From assembly GCF_021390595.1 (NCBI RefSeq), contig NZ_JAJEJR010000001.1, forward strand, positions 1,488,001-1,552,000: DNA of 64,000 nucleotides, in the 5' to 3' direction. The stretch comes from Paraburkholderia sp. HP33-1 (GTDB lineage: Bacteria > Pseudomonadota > Gammaproteobacteria > Burkholderiales > Burkholderiaceae). The translations under genes and the position numbers were made by a program. This document shows positions 19,412 to 27,874 of the stretch, in pieces (the first letter of the stretch is position 1; every line of letters starts with the position of its first letter). A model generated the notes under the pieces. That model searched no databases. It worked only from the letters and a program-made list of their open reading frames with translations, and had not been told where the DNA came from.

Positions 19412-19449
19412 GCATCAGGCAGGATCAGCCAGCGTATTGCTGGTGAAGA

Positions 19450-19482
19450 GCAGGGGCCGGGTAACCGGCCCCTGCTTTTTTT
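19450..19482 (+). terminator. Rho-independent terminator of the rpsF-rplI operon
   Basis: Perfect 11-bp stem GCAGGGGCCGG/CCGGCCCCTGC with a GTAA tetraloop, followed by seven or more T. It lies 38 bases after the rplI stop. Confidence 0.95.
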
Positions 19483-19565
19483 ATGCCCGACTATCTCTCG
19501 TGTATCTGCTTATTTGCGTTTTTTCCGCTCGCAGCCGCCGCCGGATTGCCCGATAATTCCTCCCC

Positions 19566-20954
19566 ATGAACGCACCGTCCAAAGATCCCCAACTCGAGTC
19601 GCTGAAAGTCCCGCCGCATTCGATCGAAGCCGAGCAATCGGTGCTGGGCGGCCTACTGCTCGACAACGCGGCGTGGGACCGCATCGCCGACTTCCTCGCG
19701 CAGAGCGACTTCTACCGCTACGACCACCGCATCATCTTCGAGCACATCGGCAAGCTGATCGCGGCTACGCGTCCGGCCGACGTGGTGACGGTCTACGAAG
19801 CACTCGGCACCTCGGGCAAGGCGGAAGAGGTCGGCGGCCTTGCTTACCTGAACGCGCTCGCGCAGAACACGCCGAGCGCGGCCAATATCCGCCGCTATGC
19901 GGAAATCGTGCGCGACCGAGCGGTGCTGCGCCGGCTCGTGTCGGTCGCCGATGAAATCTCCGCCGACGCCTTCAACCCGCAAGGCAAGGAAGTCCGGCAG
20001 TTGCTGGACGAAGCCGAATCGAAGGTGTTCTCGATCGCTGAAGACGGCGCGCGTGGCACTCAGGGCTTTCTCGAGATCGGGCCGCTGCTCACCCAAGTGG
20101 TCGAGCGCATCGACACGCTCTATCACACCGCCAACCCGAGCGACGTGACCGGCACGCCGACCGGCTTCGTCGATCTGGATCGCATGACCTCGGGCATGCA
20201 CGGCGGCGAGCTGATCATCGTTGCGGGCCGTCCGTCGATGGGTAAGACGGCGTTTTCGATGAACGTCGGCGAATACGTCGCGGTCGAGTACGGACTGCCA
20301 GTCGCGGTGTTCTCGATGGAAATGCCGGGTACGCAGCTAACGATGCGTATGCTCGGCTCAGTCGGCCGGCTCGATCAGCATCGCATGCGAACTGGACGCC
20401 TGACCGACGAGGATTGGCCGAAGCTCACGCACGCGGTCCAGAAGATGAGCGAGGCGCAGATCTTCATCGACGAAACCGGCGGTCTGAACCCGATGGAACT
20501 ACGCTCGCGCGCGCGCCGGCTGTCGCGCCAGTGCGGCAAGCTCGGGCTCATCATCATCGACTACCTGCAGCTGATGAGCGGCTCGTCGTCGGGCGAAAAC
20601 CGTGCGACCGAAATTTCGGAAATCTCGCGTTCGCTGAAGAGCCTCGCGAAGGAACTCGACGTGCCGGTCATCGCGTTGTCGCAGCTGAACCGCGGTCTCG
20701 AGCAGCGGCCGAACAAACGGCCGATCATGTCGGACCTGCGCGAATCGGGCGCTATCGAACAGGATGCCGACGTGATCCTGTTCATCTACCGCGACGAAGT
20801 GTACAACCCGGACAGCCCCGACAAGGGCACCGCGGAGATCATCATCGGCAAACAGCGGAATGGTCCAATCGGCCCCGTTCGACTCACGTTCCACGGCCAA
20901 TACACGAAGTTCGACAACTTTGCGGGCGCGCAGAATTTCTACGGCGGCGAGTGA
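19566..20954 (+). CDS. dnaB: Replicative DNA helicase DnaB
   Basis: Hexameric helicase that unwinds DNA ahead of the replication fork, 462 residues. The N-terminal domain (about 15-115, PHSIEAEQSVLGGLLLDN) is followed by the RecA-like motor with Walker A GRPSMGKT (221-228), Walker B LIIIDYLQLM and the DnaB motif ALSQLNRGLEQRPNKRP. The ATG has no clear Shine-Dalgarno site, but a GATAAT hexamer ends only eight bases before it, so the message may have a very short leader. It follows the rpsF operon terminator and has its own promoter by inference. Confidence 0.97.
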   Translation: MNAPSKDPQLESLKVPPHSIEAEQSVLGGLLLDNAAWDRIADFLAQSDFYRYDHRIIFEHIGKLIAATRPADVVTVYEALGTSGKAEEVGGLAYLNALAQNTPSAANIRRYAEIVRDRAVLRRLVSVADEISADAFNPQGKEVRQLLDEAESKVFSIAEDGARGTQGFLEIGPLLTQVVERIDTLYHTANPSDVTGTPTGFVDLDRMTSGMHGGELIIVAGRPSMGKTAFSMNVGEYVAVEYGLPVAVFSMEMPGTQLTMRMLGSVGRLDQHRMRTGRLTDEDWPKLTHAVQKMSEAQIFIDETGGLNPMELRSRARRLSRQCGKLGLIIIDYLQLMSGSSSGENRATEISEISRSLKSLAKELDVPVIALSQLNRGLEQRPNKRPIMSDLRESGAIEQDADVILFIYRDEVYNPDSPDKGTAEIIIGKQRNGPIGPVRLTFHGQYTKFDNFAGAQNFYGGE

Positions 20955-20984
20955 CGCAAAACGTCGCGTGCTGTTGTAACGGCG

Positions 20985-21022
20985 CTGTCACAAGTGCGAC
21001 ATTGGTTACACAACGGTACAAT
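20985..21022 (+). promoter_or_regulatory. Weak Pho-box-like element and -10 hexamer before DUF47-pit
   Basis: CTGTCAC-AAGT-GCGACAT (20985-21002) resembles two phosphate-box repeats 11 bases apart (first good, second poor). TACAAT lies at 21017-21022. The match is partial, so PhoB control is only a suggestion. Confidence 0.25.
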
Positions 21023-21069
21023 ATGGCGGTTTTATGTCAGCCTTTACGTGACCCATTTTCAGGATCCCA

Positions 21070-21696
21070 ATGTTCGGTCGATTCATGCCCACCGAGGGCA
21101 AGTTCTTTGAAATATTCAATGCGCACGCAACGTGCATCATCTCGGCAAGCCGCGAACTCGAGCTCCTGATCGACAATCTGCAGGACGCCGAAACCCACAA
21201 GCAGAACGTGCAAAAGGCCGAGAAAGCGGCCGACAAGCTCACGCACGAAGCCATCGACCTGCTGCACAAGACCTTCATCACGCCGCTCGACCGCGACGAG
21301 ATCCACAAGCTGATCACGACGATGGACGACATCCTCGACCTGATGGAGGACGTCGCCACTGCGATCTCGCTGTACGACGTGCAAGCGGTCACGTCTGAGG
21401 CGAGCCAGCTCGCGCATATCTGCACGGCGACCTGCGAGCGCGTGCAGTTCGCGGTCAGCCTGCTGTCGGACTTGAAGCAGGCGAGCCAGATCCTGAAGGC
21501 CTGCGAGGATATCGACCGGCTCGAATCGGAAGCCGACCGCGTGCTGCGCGCAGCGATGTCGAAGCTGTTCCGGGAGGAAGACGACGTCAAGGTCCTGATC
21601 AAGCTGAAGGCGATCTACGAGCTGCTCGAAACGATCACGGACAAATGTGAGGATGTGGCGAACATCATCGAAGGCATCGTGCTGGAAAACGCATAA
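21070..21696 (+). CDS. DUF47 (PhoU-like) phosphate transport accessory protein
   Basis: A 208-residue all-helical PhoU-related protein (MFGRFMPTEGKFFEIFNAHA; DRDEIHKLITTMDDILDLMED). DUF47 proteins are almost always encoded beside Pit transporters and are thought to modulate them. Here the stop codon overlaps the pit start by one base (TAATG). No membrane segment is seen, so it is cytoplasmic. The metal-binding acidic residues typical of the PhoU fold are present in the EIHKLITTMDDILD stretch. Confidence 0.92.
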   Translation: MFGRFMPTEGKFFEIFNAHATCIISASRELELLIDNLQDAETHKQNVQKAEKAADKLTHEAIDLLHKTFITPLDRDEIHKLITTMDDILDLMEDVATAISLYDVQAVTSEASQLAHICTATCERVQFAVSLLSDLKQASQILKACEDIDRLESEADRVLRAAMSKLFREEDDVKVLIKLKAIYELLETITDKCEDVANIIEGIVLENA

Positions 21697-22706
21697 TGCA
21701 ATCGATACAACTCGCTATCTGGGTCGTCGCCGGCCTGGTCGCCATTGCGCTGGTGTTCGACTTCATGAACGGCTTTCACGACGCGGCGAATTCGATCGCC
21801 ACGGTCGTGTCGACCGGGGTGCTGAAGCCGCAGCAGGCGGTGGCGTTCGCGGCGGCGTTCAACGTCATCGCGTATTTCGTGTTTCACCTGAAGGTGGCCT
21901 CGACCGTTGGCAAGGGCACGATCGACCCGGACATCGTCGACCACTACGTGATCTTCGGCGCGCTGGTCGGCGCGATCGTTTGGAACGTCATCACCTGGGT
22001 GTACGGCATTCCGTCCAGCTCGTCGCACGCGCTGATTGGCGGGCTCGTGGGCGCGGCGCTCGCGAAGTCGGGCTGGGGGGCGCTGAACTGGGACGGCCTG
22101 ATGAAGACGATTGCGTTCATCTTCATTTCGCCGCTGCTCGGTTTCGTGCTCGGCTCGTTTTTCATGCTGCTGGTGTCGTGGATGTACTTCCGCACGCCGC
22201 CTAGCAAGGTCGACCGGCGGTTTCGCCGCCTGCAGCTGATCTCCGCTGGCCTGTATAGCCTCGGTCATGGCGGCAACGACGCGCAGAAGACGATCGGCAT
22301 CATCTGGATGCTGCTGATCGCAACAGGCTTCGCGACGCTGAAAGCGGACGCGCCGCCGCTGTGGGTGATCGGCGGCTGCTATCTGTCGATGGGTCTCGGC
22401 ACGCTGTTCGGCGGCTGGCGTATCGTCCGCACGATGGGGCAGAAAATCACGAAGCTCAAGCCGGTCGGCGGCTTCTGCGCGGAGGCGGGCGGAGCGATCA
22501 CGCTATTTACCGCATCGGCGCTCGGCATTCCCGTCTCCACCACGCATACGATTACCGGCGCGATCGTTGGGGTCGGCGCGACGCAGAAGCTCAGCGCAGT
22601 GCGTTGGGGCGTCGCCGGCAACATCGTTTGGGCGTGGATTCTGACGATTCCGGCTTCCGCGATCCTGTCCGGCGGGGCCTGGTGGCTGGGGCACCACTTC
22701 CTGTAA
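21696..22706 (+). CDS. pit: Low-affinity inorganic phosphate transporter (Pit family)
   Basis: Polytopic inner-membrane phosphate (metal-phosphate) symporter, 336 residues. Both PiT signatures are visible: FDFMNGFHDAANSIATV near the N-terminus and SHGGNDAQKTIGIIWMLL plus GIPVSTTHTITGAIVG in the second half. It starts inside the DUF47 stop codon, so translation is coupled. A convergent gene follows about 160 bases later. Confidence 0.95.
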   Translation: MQSIQLAIWVVAGLVAIALVFDFMNGFHDAANSIATVVSTGVLKPQQAVAFAAAFNVIAYFVFHLKVASTVGKGTIDPDIVDHYVIFGALVGAIVWNVITWVYGIPSSSSHALIGGLVGAALAKSGWGALNWDGLMKTIAFIFISPLLGFVLGSFFMLLVSWMYFRTPPSKVDRRFRRLQLISAGLYSLGHGGNDAQKTIGIIWMLLIATGFATLKADAPPLWVIGGCYLSMGLGTLFGGWRIVRTMGQKITKLKPVGGFCAEAGGAITLFTASALGIPVSTTHTITGAIVGVGATQKLSAVRWGVAGNIVWAWILTIPASAILSGGAWWLGHHFL

Positions 22707-22863
22707 CCACCGTGCGATGCAGGCCTGCGCTGCTGGGGTTGGCTTAACAGCACGCGCGGGCTTCGGCTTCACGCCGCCCGTTGCATCGCATCGGTTCCCT
22801 ACGCAGTTCAACTCAAGCAGCGCGATTCCGTCGTCCTGACGGCCGTCGCGTTGCTCGACGCGT

Positions 22864-23670
22864 TCAGATCAGCGGCGCGTTTGCACCGTCCATCGGGATG
22901 ATCGCGCCCGTCACATAGCTCGCTCGGCGACTCGCGAGGAACAGCGCCACGTCGGCGATTTCCTCCGGCTTCGCATAGCGGCCGAGCGGCATCCTGGCCT
23001 GGCCGCGCGCGAGGGCTTCCTCGTTGCCGATGCCTTGCTGCGCCGCCTCCAGCCGGACCGCTTCCTCGACGCGCTCGGTCAGCGTCGGGCCCGGGTTGAT
23101 CGCATTGATGCGGATACCGTAGCGCGCGTAGTAGTGCGCGAGGCCGACTGTTGCGAGCATCAGCGCCGCGTTGGCCGCGCCGCCCGCGATATGAATGTCG
23201 CTCGCAACCTTGCCGCCCATCCCGACGATATTGACGATCGTTCCCGGCTCCGCACCGCCGTTGGCCTTCGCGCGCTCGGCCATCCGGCGCAGCACTTCCT
23301 GCTGCGGATAGATGTAAGGGAAATACTTCGCTTCCATCGTCGCGCGGAATGCATCGGCATCGAGCGTTTCCGGGTCGTAGCGGCGCGCGGCGCCGGCGCT
23401 GTTGATCAGCACGTCGATCGGGCCCACCGCGGTGCTGACTTCTTCGACGATATCGGCGGCGCTGTGCGGCTCGTGCAGGTCGGCGCGCGTGCGGTGCACG
23501 TGGAATCCTTCCTCTTTCAGCTGTTCGAAGGCACGCGCCAGATTGGCGGGATCGCGCGACACGATCGCGACCTTCGCGCCTTCCTGCGCGAAGGCGCGCG
23601 CGCAGGCAAAACCGATGCCTTTGCTGCCGCCGGTGATCAACACCACTTTGTTTTTGAGCCCGAGTTCCAT
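22864..23670 (-). CDS. SDR-family protein lacking the canonical catalytic residues
   Basis: A 268-residue Rossmann-fold protein with an intact cofactor motif TGGSKGIG (about 13-20) and NSAG. The region that should hold the Ser...YxxxK triad reads GMGGKVASDIHI, then AGGAANAAL: Tyr is replaced by Gly and Lys by Asn. The C-terminus (NPGPTLTERV; PLGRYAKPEEIADVALFLAS; YVTGAIIPMDGA) is ordinary for SDRs. The ATG at 23670 behind GGGTGA is preferred over a GTG nine bases upstream. A dehydrogenase role cannot be assumed; it may be a cofactor-binding protein or use different chemistry. It stands alone between pit (convergent) and the NlpC/P60 gene. Confidence 0.88.
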   Translation of the reverse strand: MELGLKNKVVLITGGSKGIGFACARAFAQEGAKVAIVSRDPANLARAFEQLKEEGFHVHRTRADLHEPHSAADIVEEVSTAVGPIDVLINSAGAARRYDPETLDADAFRATMEAKYFPYIYPQQEVLRRMAERAKANGGAEPGTIVNIVGMGGKVASDIHIAGGAANAALMLATVGLAHYYARYGIRINAINPGPTLTERVEEAVRLEAAQQGIGNEEALARGQARMPLGRYAKPEEIADVALFLASRRASYVTGAIIPMDGANAPLI

Positions 23671-23721
23671 TGTCGTCACCCGCCGTCGAAAGAATATCGA
23701 TGACGATAGCAGATCACGGCG

Positions 23722-24813
23722 TCAGTAGTTGCCGTTCGCGAAACGGGCGATCGGGTCGTCGCCGCTTTGTGTGGGCGCGGGCATGCCGTGGGAAGCCGTC
23801 GACGCGCGCATGAGCTGCACGCCGCCGCCGCCGCCTTCGATCTGCTGCGCCTGGCGGGCCTGGCGTTCCGCGATGGACGCGGGCGGCGGTGGTTCGAACG
23901 CATCGGCGGCGGCGTCGATTGCGTCGGGTGCAGTTTGCGGGAGGGCGCGGGCGATCGACGCCGGCTGCGTCGACTGGATGGGGGAAGAAGCGCCGTTTTC
24001 ATACGTGCTCTGCTGAGCCACCGGGGCCACTGTGGGTGCCACGGCGCCCGCCGAGCGCGCCTGCCACTGCGCGGTGTCGAGGCCTGGCGGCGGCTCGAAT
24101 TGATCGGCTTGCGCGACGGCCGCGCCGCCGCTTGCACCGGCCGCCGAGGTCGCGCCCGAGACCGGCTGGGCCGTTGCTGTTGACGGCGCTCCCGCGTAAG
24201 CCGATGCCGCCGCACCGCGCTCCGTCTGCGGGGCCGCCGCCTGATAGCTCGGCGTATCGAACGGTGCTGGCGTCGCGTCCGGTCCCGCCATCCGCCGGAT
24301 GCCGTCAAAGCGCTTCGCCCAGTAGGGGTTGGTCAGATAGTCGAGCCGCACCGTGCCGCCCGTCGACGGCGCGTTGACGAAGCGCAGCTTACCCACGTAG
24401 ATGCCGACGTGCGAGTGCGCGCGCCCGGTCGTATTGAAAAAGATCAGATCGCCGGGCGCGATTTGGTCCGGTTCGATCGATTCGCCGCGCCCGCTCATCT
24501 CGGCGGTCGTGCGCGGCAGGTTCACCGACGCGGCGCGCAGCACCACATAGCGCACGAGCCCGCTGCAATCGAAGCCGCTATCGGGCGTATTGCCGCCCCA
24601 GCGGTATGGCACACCGACGAGGCTCATCGCCTGAATCGAGATTTCCTCGCGGCCGATGCTGTGATCGACGAAGTGGGGGAAGCCGGGCGGGGGCGTGTGA
24701 TAGGCGCCGTTCGCGCCGACGCTGCCGCCGGAGCCGCGCGACGTCTTTTGCGGCGCGCCGGCACAGGCGGCGAGCAGCAGGACGGGCAGCAGCGAAAAGG
24801 CGAGTCGGCGCAT
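23722..24813 (-). CDS. NlpC/P60 (C40) peptidoglycan peptidase lipoprotein
   Basis: A 363-residue lipoprotein with signal peptide MRRLAFSLLPVLLLAACAG (lipobox LAAC). The C40 cysteine-peptidase domain (about 55-175) contains GFDCSGLVRYV (nucleophilic Cys), RAHSHVGIYVG (catalytic His) and FVNAPSTGG, where the third polar residue is Asn rather than the more usual His. The remaining half is an Ala/Pro/Gln-rich disordered tail. Family members cleave peptide cross-links in peptidoglycan. The start at the lipoprotein signal is preferred over an in-frame opening 26 codons earlier. Confidence 0.9.
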   Translation of the reverse strand: MRRLAFSLLPVLLLAACAGAPQKTSRGSGGSVGANGAYHTPPPGFPHFVDHSIGREEISIQAMSLVGVPYRWGGNTPDSGFDCSGLVRYVVLRAASVNLPRTTAEMSGRGESIEPDQIAPGDLIFFNTTGRAHSHVGIYVGKLRFVNAPSTGGTVRLDYLTNPYWAKRFDGIRRMAGPDATPAPFDTPSYQAAAPQTERGAAASAYAGAPSTATAQPVSGATSAAGASGGAAVAQADQFEPPPGLDTAQWQARSAGAVAPTVAPVAQQSTYENGASSPIQSTQPASIARALPQTAPDAIDAAADAFEPPPPASIAERQARQAQQIEGGGGGVQLMRASTASHGMPAPTQSGDDPIARFANGNY

Positions 24814-24956
24814 GAAGACGGCACGGGCGGTAAATGCCCATTTACTCACTGACGATGTCGCGATAGTAGCCGTCCAACAAGGCTGCCGCAAGAATTGTTG
24901 ATAACTTACTTGAAGTTTGCTTGCTAAGTGTTGCCCGCGTGGAACGCCGGGGCAAT

Positions 24957-24992
24957 AAAAAAGCCGCGTCCGGAACGAACCGGACGCGGCTT
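24957..24992 (-). terminator. Rho-independent terminator of the PIN-PhoH gene
   Basis: 13-bp perfect stem (24961-24973 with 24980-24992), loop AACGAA. An A-run (24957-24962) gives the U-tract on the minus strand. It lies 34 bases past the stop of the minus-strand phoH-type gene. Confidence 0.93.
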
Positions 24993-25025
24993 GCGATGAA
25001 AAGCCGGAAAAATCCCGGCGAACGC

Positions 25026-26873
25026 TTAGAGAATCTCCGACGCGTAGTCAGCAAGGCGCGAACGCTCGCCGCGCGCGAGCGTCACGTGTCCGCTGTGCGC
25101 CCAGCCCTTGAAGCGGTCGACCACGTAGGTCAGGCCCGAGCTGCCCTCGGTCAGGTAAGGCGTGTCGATCTGCGCGATGTTGCCGAGGCAGATGATCTTG
25201 GTGCCCGGACCCGCACGCGTGACGAGCGTCTTCATCTGTTTCGGCGTCAGGTTTTGCGCCTCGTCGATGATCAGATACTTGTCGACGAACGTGCGGCCGC
25301 GCATGAAGTTCATGCTCTTGATCTTCAGGCGTGAGCGGATCAACTCCTGGGTCGCGGCGCGGCCCCATTCGCCCGCGGCGTCGTCGGTTTTCTGCAGGAC
25401 TTCGAGGTTGTCGTCGAACGCACCCATCCACGGCTGCATCTTTTCCTCTTCAGTGCCAGGCAGGAAGCCGATGTCTTCGCCGACCGGCACCGTCGCGCGC
25501 GTCACGATGATCTCGTTGTAGCGTTTGTCGTCGAGCACCTGCGCGAGGCCCGCCGCGAGCGCGACCAGCGTCTTGCCGGTGCCGGCCTGGCCGAGCAGCG
25601 TGACGAAGTCGATTTCCGGGTTCATCAGCAGGTTCAGCGCGAAGTTCTGCTCGCGGTTGCGTGCCGTGATGCCCCACACGTTGTTCTTGTGGTGGCCGTA
25701 GTCGCGCAGCGTTTGCAGCAGCGCCGTCTTGCCGTTCAGCTCGCGCACCAGCGCATGAAATGCGGGCTCGCCGTTCTGCGGCTCCAGATAAACGAACTCG
25801 TTGACCAGCATCGACGCGCACAGCGGACCCGTCACGCGGTAGTACGTGGTGCCGGTTTTCGTGTCCTGCCAGCTTTCCATGCCCTTCGCGTGCCTGGTCC
25901 AGAAATCCTGCGGCAGCGCGCGGATGCCCGTGTACAGCAGGTCGCTGTCCTCGAGCACCTGGTCGTTGAAGTAGTCTTCGGCGGGCAGGCCGAGCGCATG
26001 CGCCTTGATGCGCATGTTGATGTCTTTCGACACCAGCACGACCTGGCGATCCGCGCGATCGCGCTGCAACGCGCGCACGACGCCGAGGATCTGGTTGTCG
26101 GCCTTGCCTTCGGGCAGACCTTCAACAGGCTCGATCGCGGTCAGCCGGGTCTGGAAGTACAGTCGCCCGGACGCTTCGCGGCTGCCCAGACGCGCGAGGG
26201 GAATGCCGTCGGCCATGTCTCCCGCATTCGCGACGAGCGTGTCGAGCGTGCGGCTCACCTGACGCGCGTTACGCGCGACTTCCGACATCCCCTTCTTGTG
26301 GTTGTCGAGCTCTTCCAACGTCATCATCGGCAGATAGACGTCGTGCTCCTCGAAGCGGAACAGGCAGCTCGGGTCGTGCATCAGCACGTTCGTGTCGAGC
26401 ACGAACAGCTTCTGCACCTCGGCTGGCGTCGCGCTCGTGCCACGTTTCTTGCGCGTGGAGGCCGGAGCCGCCGCGGCAGGTGCGGCGGCTGTTTCGGCCG
26501 CCGGCTGCTTCGCGGCAGGCGCGCGCGCGACCACCGGCTGCGCGTCGGCCTCAGCGGCGTCGAGCTGTGCGCGCGTGGCCGGCACCGGCTGCAACAGCGC
26601 TGGCGTCTGTTTGGTCCTGCGGCCACGCGCCGGCGCGGGTTGCGCGACGGCAGGCGACTCGACGGCGGGCACGGGCCGCAACGTGGTGGCGGCGTTGGCG
26701 GCGTGCGCCATCGGTGTGGCGACATTGGCGCGGCCGTAATCGGCCGACTCTGCGGATTCCCCTTCACGCGCCTGTTTTTTCGCGCTCGAGCGCGCGGGCG
26801 TGACGGCTTTGGCCTTGTATTCGTCAGCCGACAAAAGATTGCCGAGTTTGCTGGGGGGAGTAGGCAAAGGCAT
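25026..26873 (-). CDS. PIN-PhoH fusion protein (PhoH2/YlaK type ATPase)
   Basis: A 615-residue protein. After a variable Ala/Pro/Lys-rich N-terminal region (about 1-155) comes a PIN ribonuclease domain (FVLDTNVLMHDPSCLFRFEE, with acidic residues), then a PhoH ATPase domain with Walker A GQAGTGKT and Walker B YLIIDEAQN. Characterised PhoH2 proteins are RNA helicases/ribonucleases. The start MPLPTPPSKLGNLL has GAGGGAAACC just upstream; the longer in-frame opening is rejected. It is flanked by terminators on both sides, so it is monocistronic. Confidence 0.92.
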   Translation of the reverse strand: MPLPTPPSKLGNLLSADEYKAKAVTPARSSAKKQAREGESAESADYGRANVATPMAHAANAATTLRPVPAVESPAVAQPAPARGRRTKQTPALLQPVPATRAQLDAAEADAQPVVARAPAAKQPAAETAAAPAAAAPASTRKKRGTSATPAEVQKLFVLDTNVLMHDPSCLFRFEEHDVYLPMMTLEELDNHKKGMSEVARNARQVSRTLDTLVANAGDMADGIPLARLGSREASGRLYFQTRLTAIEPVEGLPEGKADNQILGVVRALQRDRADRQVVLVSKDINMRIKAHALGLPAEDYFNDQVLEDSDLLYTGIRALPQDFWTRHAKGMESWQDTKTGTTYYRVTGPLCASMLVNEFVYLEPQNGEPAFHALVRELNGKTALLQTLRDYGHHKNNVWGITARNREQNFALNLLMNPEIDFVTLLGQAGTGKTLVALAAGLAQVLDDKRYNEIIVTRATVPVGEDIGFLPGTEEEKMQPWMGAFDDNLEVLQKTDDAAGEWGRAATQELIRSRLKIKSMNFMRGRTFVDKYLIIDEAQNLTPKQMKTLVTRAGPGTKIICLGNIAQIDTPYLTEGSSGLTYVVDRFKGWAHSGHVTLARGERSRLADYASEIL

Positions 26874-27228
26874 GGTTTCCCTCGAAATGATCGGGTCACA
26901 TATCGTGCGCCGCCCGTCGCATTCTGCCGATGCCCTCATGGAGCATCCAGTTTGCGCGAGGAGGCGCGCATTCGGTCTAGAGATGCCGGTTCGCCTGGTT
27001 TTCGATAGGCTCCTTGACGGAAGCGCGCGGCCCAATCAACGGACGGTCGCGCGCAATTAAAAAAGCCGCCGCCCCGACATTCGGGGCAAGCGGCTCGACG
27101 ATGATGTTCTCATTGCGCCTCACGCTCCGAACGGCACCGGTGGATCCGGTCAAGTGGCCGTCAGAACTGGCGCAGCGGAGAAGAATGTGGGGTGGACTGT
27201 CACTCATTGCGGCCCAATATAACGCGCC
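26874..27228. other. Intergenic region between PIN-PhoH and peroxiredoxin genes
   Basis: About 350 bases. The only clear element is the minus-strand terminator at 27055-27095. The phoH-type promoter must lie in the part near 26874-27050, but no well-spaced hexamer pair stands out. Confidence 0.5.
27055..27095 (-). terminator. Rho-independent terminator downstream of the peroxiredoxin
   Basis: Stem of 6+7 bp (AGCCGC/GCGGCT and GCCCCGA/TCGGGGC, with a small bulge) and a three-base loop. The A-rich stretch 27055-27064 supplies the U-tract for the minus strand. Confidence 0.85.
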
Positions 27229-27690
27229 TCAAAGCGCTTGTACAGCCTCCAGAATATCGTCGACGTGGCCCGGCACTTTCACGCCTCGCCACTCCTGGCG
27301 CAGCACGCCATCAGCGTCGATGAGGAACGTGGAGCGCTCGATTCCCCGTACCTCTTTGCCATACATTTTCTTCATTTTGATGACGGTGAACAGCGCGCAG
27401 AGCGTTTCTTCCGGATCCGAAATCAGCGGGAAGGGCAGTTCGAGCTTGGCCTTGAAGTTGTCATGCGAGCGCAGGCTGTCGCGGGACACGCCGATTACCT
27501 GCGCGCCGGCCTTCTTGAACTTTGGATACAGATCGCGGAACTGCAGCCCTTCGGTCGTGCAGCCCGGCGTATTGTCCTTCGGATAAAAATACAGCACCAC
27601 CTTCTTGCCCCGCAGCTTTGACAGCGTGATCTCGCCGCCCGTCGCGGCGGCGGTGAAGTCGGGGATGGGTTGGTCGACTGCGATGGACAC
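27229..27690 (-). CDS. bcp: Thioredoxin-dependent peroxiredoxin (Bcp/PrxQ family)
   Basis: Reduces hydrogen and organic peroxides using thioredoxin; cytoplasmic, 153 residues. The peroxidatic cysteine is Cys44 in DNTPGCTTEG. The position five residues later, where E. coli Bcp has its resolving Cys, is Leu49 here; the only other cysteine seen is Cys98 (EETLCALF), so the disulfide partner is unclear. A GTG start at 27690 with GGAG nine bases upstream is used; the 49-codon in-frame extension is arginine/glutamine-rich and not family-like. It follows the arn operon on the same strand after a 184-base gap. Confidence 0.92.
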   Translation of the reverse strand: MSIAVDQPIPDFTAAATGGEITLSKLRGKKVVLYFYPKDNTPGCTTEGLQFRDLYPKFKKAGAQVIGVSRDSLRSHDNFKAKLELPFPLISDPEETLCALFTVIKMKKMYGKEVRGIERSTFLIDADGVLRQEWRGVKVPGHVDDILEAVQAL

Positions 27691-27874
27691 GAGGTTCTCC
27701 GGTTGTTGGGGCCGGCGTCGCCAGGTGTTGCGACGTCGGCCGGTCTGTCGTCGAGGTTGCTGTCGTTCGGGACACAGACGGCGCGCGGCTTCTGGCTGGT
27801 TGCCGCGCTGTCGCCCGTTCGTCCGATCCGGCAGCAAGCCGCGTGCTTTCTGACGACTTCCGCGCCGCGGCCCT

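Noticed and set aside
22713..22790. Inverted repeat GCGATGCA/TGCATCGC between pit and the SDR gene as a terminator
   Set aside because: The halves are about 60 bases apart and no U-run follows on either strand.
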